IMG/VR virus record: IMGVR_UViG_3300049043_000080
Span: 1-42,605 of that record
Direction: 5' to 3' (one strand)
Length of the DNA: 42,605 bases
DNA from: a virus
Shown: piece after piece, positions 36,493 to 42,605 of the stretch
How positions within the stretch are numbered: position 1 is the first letter of the stretch
Layout: every line of letters begins with the position of its first letter
Program-made: the position numbers and the translations under genes
Notes under the pieces: model-generated
Seen by the model: the letters and a program-made list of their open reading frames with translations, nothing else
The model's database searches: none
What the model was told of the DNA's origin: nothing

Positions 36493-37890
36493 TCAATGTA
36501 GTTGTTCTGCAAGAGTTTTGAATTGTTCAGACCTCTTAAACTGAGCCACACTCATCCCTGATTGTTCAAACAAGTCGTAAGCTTTTCTTGTCAAATTCAG
36601 CTTCTGCCGCAAGGCCCGCAGATTTCATCAAAATAACTTTTGCAGGGTCTGCCGTTGCACTTATCCCCATCGAGGCAAACAAATTACGCTCTCGATCAGA
36701 AATTGAACCTTCGCCTCGAGAGGCTTTAGCAATCGCAAGTTGAATTCGTCCAGCCGGAATCGGAAACAGTTTATATTTTTCAATTTGTTCAGGGGTCAAA
36801 CCAAGAGACGTCAAAAATCATCTTCTAGATCATTCGCCGCAGTACTGAATGCTTGAGTACGAACCCCAGCTTCTGCCATTCTGATCGCAGCATCAAGAAC
36901 GCTTCCACCCGCAACGCCTTCCGAACAATCCAGCCATTTGCGGAGATCACTAGCAATCTCAGAAATTTGTGCAAGAGACGGAAGAATGGATTCACCTGCC
37001 TGCGCTGCTGCACTGAAAGGTTTTTCCTTCGTTCAGATTCTCCCCTTGCTAATAAATTTTGGGTTTCAGTTTGTCCAGATGCCGATGCCGCAGATAGCCG
37101 CTGACGATCGTCTTCCAGCAACAGAACTTGCGTTCCCATTCATCTGCTTTTGCAGGATCAATTTGACGAAGGTTATCAAGTTGCCGAGCTTCGCTCTTCG
37201 TCATGGGAAACCTTCGACCGGCCCTAGTCGATAACGGCACATCAAGCGCACATCAGCTTCAACGCCATTTCATACATATAACCATCAGGCGGTATCGACA
37301 ATAAAACCACCCTCGACTTTGATGGTTTTACTAACCATCTCATGCCAAGCTTTTTCTGCTTCAGATAAACCCATGCCTTTCGACCGAGCTTCTTGCATAA
37401 ATGCCATTTGATTCGGCAATGGATTGGAAATAGGAACTTTAATCCCTTCTCCAACACCACCCATACTTCTAACAATTTGCAAGGCATAAGTAGCTCTTAG
37501 CTTCTCCTGTAGCCTGTTTCCGGCGCACCTTCCGGTTTGCGGCTTGCGACCGGAAAATACTGCTGCCAAGGCTTGTCTCGTTGTAATTGCTGCTGCAATT
37601 CAAATTCATTTGAGCAACTTTTACTCCAGCTTCTGCCGAAGCCTGCTCTTCTTTTGCGGCTTGCTCTTCCGCTTGACGGACATTGCCAGCGACGTTGCCT
37701 AAAGATTCTAAAGCTTCCCGTTTTGCCCGGAGTCAAGAATCCTTGCGCCATAGCTAAAAGAGTCGGATCAAACATCCGATCTTTGGCGTCCAAAGACTCC
37801 ATCATCTTTTCAGGCATCTTGATATGCCTGATTAGCAGCACGAGCTTCTTCGGACTCGCCGCCAATATATGCCAAGGCTGACTTTTCCAT
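36493..37890 (-). CDS. Long helical virion protein
   Basis: Starts MEKSALAYIGGESEEARAAN, then MESLDAKDRMFDPTLLAMAQ, GFLTPGKTGSFGESLG, a Gln-rich coiled coil, PNQMAFMQEARSKGMGLSEA, RRFPMTKSEARQLDNLRQID, SILPSLAQISEIASDLRKWL, AIAKASRGEGSISDRERNLF and ends KRSEQFKTLAEQLH, stop 36493-36495. About 465 residues over some eight frameshifts. The DR.FDPTLLA.AQGFL.P.KTG.F.ESLG opening marks a family of inner-virion proteins in freshwater phages. Likely part of the ejected core, next to the SLT protein. Confidence 0.7.
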
Positions 37891-37932
37891 AACTTTCAAT
37901 CCTTGTTTATGTCAATTGGCGACATCAATTTA

Positions 37933-38964
37933 TTAGCCGTAAACATTTTGAAGTTGATCGTTAGACATTGAATTTTCAATCGCGCCATACGAATCGTATG
38001 TAGGCTTGACGTTCTTCAGGAGTCCATGCCCACTGAGGAATTGCAGAACTCGTACCAGTTGATCCGGTTGAACCACCACCAACACCAGAAAACAATTTTC
38101 CAAGAGCGCCAGTAATCTGCTGCCCGGGCTTCCTGCTTTTTATTGCCCCAAGCGTACTCATTATTCCAAGAATGCTGGAAAGATCAAGACGTTTGATACG
38201 ATCCGGCTTTCGGGCCTGTAAACGTCTTCGTTTCACCCAGCGGAACATTCTTGCCAGACAAAAGGTTAGAAACAGCCGTGGCAAATCTTCAACGGAGCAT
38301 CAATCTGAGCCTGCTGATACGCTTGTTGTCTTGCGCCCGCTGATTCAAGAGCGCCAACACCACCAAGTCCGCAATTCTTGCTCGGCTTTAGCCAACTGAC
38401 CTTGAATCTGAGCCGCTTGGTTCTGTTGGCCCATCTTCCTGAATGCCGGTTTGCAAGGCAGTCTCATAGCCTTTCTGTAAAGCACCCGTTTGCGCCCCAA
38501 GAAGATTACTTTGCCAATCAGCAGCAGTTTGACCCAAGGCATTTGCATAACGCTGACTGCCAAGTCCACCCTGCCCGACAAAACCGGCTTTCAACGTCGG
38601 CATTAAATTTCGTTGAATGTTCTGCTGCTGCAATCGCGCCATCTCATTGACGACACCACTTGTATAAGGGTTCATCAAGCTCTGGATGCGCTCAGGAGTT
38701 AATCCTTGGGCTACCCCTCCAGCCGTTGTTTCAGCGGCTTGTAAGCCCGGAACATAAGAAGTCGCCGCAGCAGGAACAGCGGCATAAGCTTGTTTCTGTA
38801 GCGGATCAAGACCGGCAACTAACTCAGCACCAGTTTTCCCCAAAGCCGAAGTGCCAGCCTGAGATAGCCCCGTCAGATAATTAGTGTAATAGTCTGGTAG
38901 AGCTTGCTGGGTAGTCGTGGTTTCGGTGATGTTAGGTAGCGGCGCACCTTTGAGTAAAAGCCAT
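37933..38964 (-). CDS. Virion protein with conserved NPYTSGVV / GSQRYANALGQ core
   Basis: Starts MAFTQ.GAPLPNITE (38964, two bases after the giant-gene stop), then LGKTGAELVAGLDPLQKQAY, VAQGLTPERIQSLMNPYTSG, VVNEMARLQQQNIQRNLMPT, LKAGFVGQGGLGSQRYANAL, an Ala/Gln-rich coiled coil, TAVSNLLSGKNVPLGETKTF, and ends SMSNDQLQNVYG. About 344 residues. Helical and Ala/Gln-rich without enzyme motifs, probably a tail or core protein. Frameshifts near 38.42, 38.37, 38.28 and 37.99 kb. Confidence 0.72.
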
Positions 38965-38966
38965 GA

Positions 38967-41900
38967 TTATCTCCTGCCCAAATATTCAAGGGGCGATTTC
39001 AACGCCGGAGGCGGCAAATCTTTTGGTTTTGATGATCTTGCTCGAGCGCGGATTTCGTGCATCATTTTGTATAGTTTATCCGATCCGGCCTTGGTTGAGC
39101 CATTCCCAGCGCAGAAACGACATCAGCAGGAAAGACGAATTCACCATCAGCGAGCATAGCCGGAATATCGTCGGATTGACCATCTCCCGGGCCTGCAACG
39201 TGCGCTTCCACGCCGAAAATCTATCCTAGCCTTGCCAGAGTGATGACGACATTTAACCCTCCGGGGCATGACCACCCACTGCCATCAGCGGAGTAATTAT
39301 TCCACCGGCAGCAAATTGCTGTTCTTCGCCGCCACCAAGGTTAATGTCACTTGGTTGCCCATAAGAGTAGTAATTCATTCCCTGTTCCTCGGCTTTCTCC
39401 GGTTGTGCAGGCTGCGTATAACCAGACTGCGACATCTTCAAGAATTGTTCTAGTGGCCCTTCAAACTTAGCAGTCGGTGCAGAACCCACCACAAACCGCT
39501 GCATCTTCGTCTCAGGCGTCGGTGCAGCAGCAGCAGCGGCTCCCAAAGCGCCTAATCCGAGCCCCAACGATCCAAGAAGCGACTGACTAGCAGTAGATGC
39601 AGCTTGCGCCCGACTTGCAGCATTGGCTTGTTGCTGTGCAGCAGATAGCCCAGAAATAGAACCGCGAATCTCTGCCAGAGCTTGTTTGGTGGCATCAGGT
39701 TCAGTTTTTGCCTTCAGCAATCAGCGTATCAACACGGTCATTGAACTGTTTCTGACATCCGTCAGTTCTTTGCTGACGCCACCAATCGCAGTCTCGGTTG
39801 CTTCTTGCTGTTGCGCTAGAGCCGTTTCTAGGGCCGTCTGGTAGTCAATGCCCTGTTGCTCTAACTGATTGAGGATTGTTCGTCCTTGCTCGTTTAGACG
39901 GGTTTCCAGACCACCTAGACCAGTCGCAATCTTCTGTTCAAGTCCAGACTGAACCCCGCTGATAGCGGTTTGCAGGTCTGCCCTTGTTTTACTCGAGCCT
40001 CGACTTCGCTCTTTTGAGCTTGCGTCAGGTTCTGATACTGCTGTTGCGTAGCCGTTGACAGTTCGCCAATCTGACCGGCAAGCGACGTTGAAACCCCGGA
40101 AATAGCAGAAGTCAGGTCTTCTCCAAGCTTCCGTCTTGCAGCAACCTCGGCTTTCTCGTGCGTCCGTTAAAGACGCATACTGATTTTGCGTCTTGAGAGT
40201 TGCCCAATCTGGCCCGCAAGTTGTTGCTGCGCGGTCTAAATTGTCAGATTGAGCATTAACCGCTTGTTGTAAGGCAGTGTCGGCAATCAACGCCTTGCTG
40301 ACGCAACGCATCGAAGAATTGCTTGCCTGCTCGGAAAGTTGCGACTCTAGCGCCGTTTGAACGCCAGTAATCTGCTGTTGAGTCTGCTGAGAAACAGCAT
40401 TCATTGCGCCTTGCAGATCGTTCGTAGATTGAGCTAGTTGCAAAGCCTGCGCTTTCTGCGCTTCCGTCATTTGTTGGAATCGTGCTTGCGTAGCGGCATC
40501 AAGCTGAGAAATTTGCGCTTGAGTCTGAGCCTGACTCTGCGTCAACTGTTGTTCTAAACTTTGCTGCGTCTGGCCTATCTGCGCCAGTAACGATTCTTTA
40601 GTCGTTCCAACACTGGCAGCAACATCTTCGAGAGCTTTGTTAGTAGCCTGATCTCTGGTAAGACCAGCGGCTTCATTGGCAGCAATCTGACTTTGGAAGG
40701 ATTGCTGAACAGCGGCAATCTGTTCTGCGGTCTGTTGCTGACCGGCAGTAATTTGCTGTTGAAGTCCTGATTGAACCGCTTGAAGTGCAGCATTAGTTGA
40801 AGCGCCCTGTTGAACAAGTTGATCAAACTGAGCTTTTTGAGTCTCACTCAAGCATTGTATTGATCTTGTAGCGTCTTGGTAGCGCCAGCAAGCTGAGAGG
40901 AAAAGTCAGAGCGCAAAGCCGATTCCAGTAGTTTGCAGCGTTCCCAACACTTCTCCTGTTTGCTAGCGCCTAGAATCACTAGCAAGCTTTTCTAGTGCAA
41001 CACACTAAAGCCTCATCTGCCGGAATTGACATTCCACAGCCTGATAAACATAAATATCAGAAAGACGGCTTTCAACGCCAACAAGTTTTCTCTACGCCCC
41101 CAGTTGCGTAGAAAAGTCTGCCTTCAGTTGTTGTTCCGTAGAACCCAGTTGTGCCAAGTATTTCTTTGGTGGTCCCAATTTATAACGCCTGTATTGGTAA
41201 GCCTTCTGAAGTGCTGCTGTACCCTGTAGACCTTCTGCACGAGCCGCATCAATCGCTTCAGTCAAATCAAGTCCGAGTCTTGGCAACATGGACCGATGCT
41301 GATTCGCACCTTCATCTTTGTCTGAAGATCAGTCAATCCTTTGGTGCTGCCTGCGGCAACTTCATCCAGAGCATCTTTGTATCTCCGTAAATAATCCAGT
41401 AGAGTTCCTTCGCTGACGAGTGTCTTAATCTGATCTTCGGTAACTCCTGCTGCTTTTAGGTCTTCAATCGCTTTGTTGACAGTCGCAAATTGCGTCGTAT
41501 TGCCTGCTTGGATGTCAGCAATTGACTTCAGAAGGTTTGACTCAATCCCTGCAATCGACGTTTTGAACGCCCGTAATTTCAGTTTTTAGCCCATGACGTA
41601 GCGGTATCAATTGCCGTATTAAGCTGCTCTGGCGTCGCGTAATCGGGTACTTTGCCAGTTCGCCTTCTGACTGCGGTTACGACTTGATCGAGACTCAGGC
41701 CCGGATTAGCCTTCATGTAGTCCGACAAAGTTCCGCTTACGTCGTCTTTAGAAAGCCCTTCAGGAAACTTAATGTTGCCAAGTGCTTCTGCAAGTTTTTC
41801 ATCAGTAACAAGATTGGCTGTCGCGTCACCAACAATCTTGGAAACGTCTGTAGTGGTTATGGCAGGATTTTGCCGCCATCCAATCAGCAACTGCCTTGGA

Positions 41901-42569
41901 TACATCCGGAGCTTGAAGCCCCGCAGATTTTTTTCCATATACGTCTTGATTCTGTCGGCAACATCTCGTCCAGAAATGCCAACAGGAAAATCAATATTTT
42001 CAAGCGCAGCATCAATATCTTTTTTGGTTGCAAAGCCTGAAAGCGATTCGGAAAATCTTGGCGCTCGATTTCGCCTCTAACGTCGGTGATTTAGGCAGTT
42101 CAGACAACGAAGTGGTCAACAACCCTTCTGACATCTTCTGACGTCAAACTTGGGTTGGTGTCCATGAACTCTTTAATCGACGCTGTTACATCAGCCTTGC
42201 TAATGCCCGTTGGGAACTTGATTTCACCAATTGCGCTCTTTGATGTCTCTGCGTTGTGGCGACATCTTGCAATGCACTTGCAAGCGCAGTGTCCACATAA
42301 GTATTGGTGGCAAGCCCTCGGGTTCGTTCTTGTGATCTGAGCCGCAACATCCGAAGCGATAGCCCCGGAGTCCGTTCCATGTAAGTCGTGATTCGGGTTT
42401 GTAACGTCAGCCTCTGCTCAACCCTGACAGGGAAATCAATGTTGTTGATTTGCGGTCGCAACATATCCTTGCTTTTGTTGCCAAACCAGATATAGAAGTA
42501 TTGATTCGGCGTCAGTAACGTCGGTTTTGCTTTAGCGGAGGATTCTCAGTCATGTACCGAGAAATCTCT
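38967..42569 (-). CDS. Giant repeat/coiled-coil virion protein, 5' end cut off by the read end
   Basis: At least 1200 residues. The N-terminal part seen (41.7-42.56 kb) has imperfect ~74-residue repeats with core FP.G(I/L)S..DV......YM..NPGL....V. A long Gln/Ala coiled coil follows (TAALQAVQSGLQQQITAGQQ; AQFDQLVQQGASTNAALQ). Then GLGLGALGAAAAAAPTPETK, EGPLEQFLKMSQSGY and the conserved C-terminal domain GPGDGQSDDIPAMLADGEFV, FPADVVSALG, GSDKLYKMMHEIRARARSS. Stop 38967-38969. A tail-fibre or tail-shaft role is likely from fold and place; more than ten frameshifts. Confidence 0.72.
41700..42500 (-). repeat. Tandem ~222-bp repeats (FP-G-S-DV / YM-NPGL units)
   Basis: Units begin at about 42440 (IDFPV), 42222 (IKFPTGISKADV), 41995 (IDFPVGISGRDVADRIKTYM) and 41773 (IKFPEGLSKDDVSGTLSDYM), i.e. 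every 218-227 bases or about 74 codons. Each carries a later (T/N)PGLS.(S/D/E)DV element and a helical A..L.TAI..A segment. The units are diverged at DNA level, so old duplication rather than a recent array. Confidence 0.7.
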
Positions 42570-42605
42570 AGCAATACGTACTGTTAAGACCAAAAAAAAA
42601 AAAAA
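42570..42605. other. Nanopore adapter remnant and poly-A
   Basis: AGCAATACGTACTG at 42570-42583 matches the nanopore ligation adapter bottom strand as I know it (GCAATACGTAACTGAACG...) with one base missing, followed by TTAAGACC and A15. It marks the physical end of the read, so the giant gene is truncated there technically. Confidence 0.8.

Noticed and set aside
42155-42340. Plus-strand ORF near the right end
   Set aside because: Antisense to the repeat-bearing giant gene; no supporting motif or ribosome site.

Overview
The window looks like a chimeric, essentially uncorrected nanopore read (or a contig built from one), not a finished genome. Bases 1 to about 3563 are the right end of coliphage lambda on the reverse strand: S, R, Rz/Rz1, bor and the right-end ORFs. 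The holin gene S carries an amber codon at codon 56, the Sam7 allele of laboratory lambda cI857 Sam7. The segment is bounded by synthetic-looking homopolymer tails. As far as I recall, this matches the 3.6 kb lambda DNA control strand spiked into Oxford Nanopore ligation libraries. The last ~35 bases hold a degraded copy of a nanopore adapter followed by poly-A. One-base homopolymer indels break almost every long gene, so most genes below are given as reconstructed spans crossing frameshifts.

Bases ~3563-42569 are about 39 kb of an uncultured tailed phage (Caudoviricetes). Gene content and order match, from memory, phages recovered from freshwater metagenomes; the host is probably a Gram-negative bacterium, but no host gene is present to prove it. 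The late genes are on the minus strand and read from 21.2 kb down to 3.6 kb: small terminase, large terminase, a ~2000-residue polyvalent protein (PcfJ-like and ADP-ribosyltransferase-like modules), portal, three small genes including a GroES-like co-chaperonin, scaffold-like protein, two head proteins, major capsid protein with its own terminator, and a run of small structural genes ending in a gene cut by the lambda junction. A second minus-strand structural block fills 34.9-42.57 kb: a giant repeat/coiled-coil protein cut by the read end, two long virion proteins and a lytic transglycosylase, closed by an intrinsic terminator at 34.79 kb. Both phage ends cut structural genes in the same orientation. 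The simplest reading is a circularly permuted or broken molecule with the intervening tail genes missing.

Between these blocks lies the early region. Minus strand, 31.7 to 21.3 kb: a Cro/YdaS-like regulator, two DUF1376-type replication proteins, a helicase-loader-like protein, a RuvC-like resolvase, a string of small phage genes, a RefA-like HNH nuclease, an ArdC-like antirestriction protein and many very small ORFs. In 22.4-26.2 kb there are six near-identical sigma70-type promoters; five are followed by an inverted repeat CGGTC-N-GACCG and a stereotyped leader. Plus strand, 31.8 to 34.8 kb: a putative ssDNA-binding protein, tRNA-Ser(UGA), two winged-helix-like proteins and a PD-(D/E)XK exonuclease, i.e. 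a recombination module transcribed divergently from the replication module.

The most interesting biology is the repeated promoter/operator cassette, the multi-domain polyvalent protein next to the terminase, the ArdC/RefA pair and the ~74-residue repeats of the truncated giant virion protein. The most important practical conclusion is that the first 3.56 kb must not be read as phage biology.
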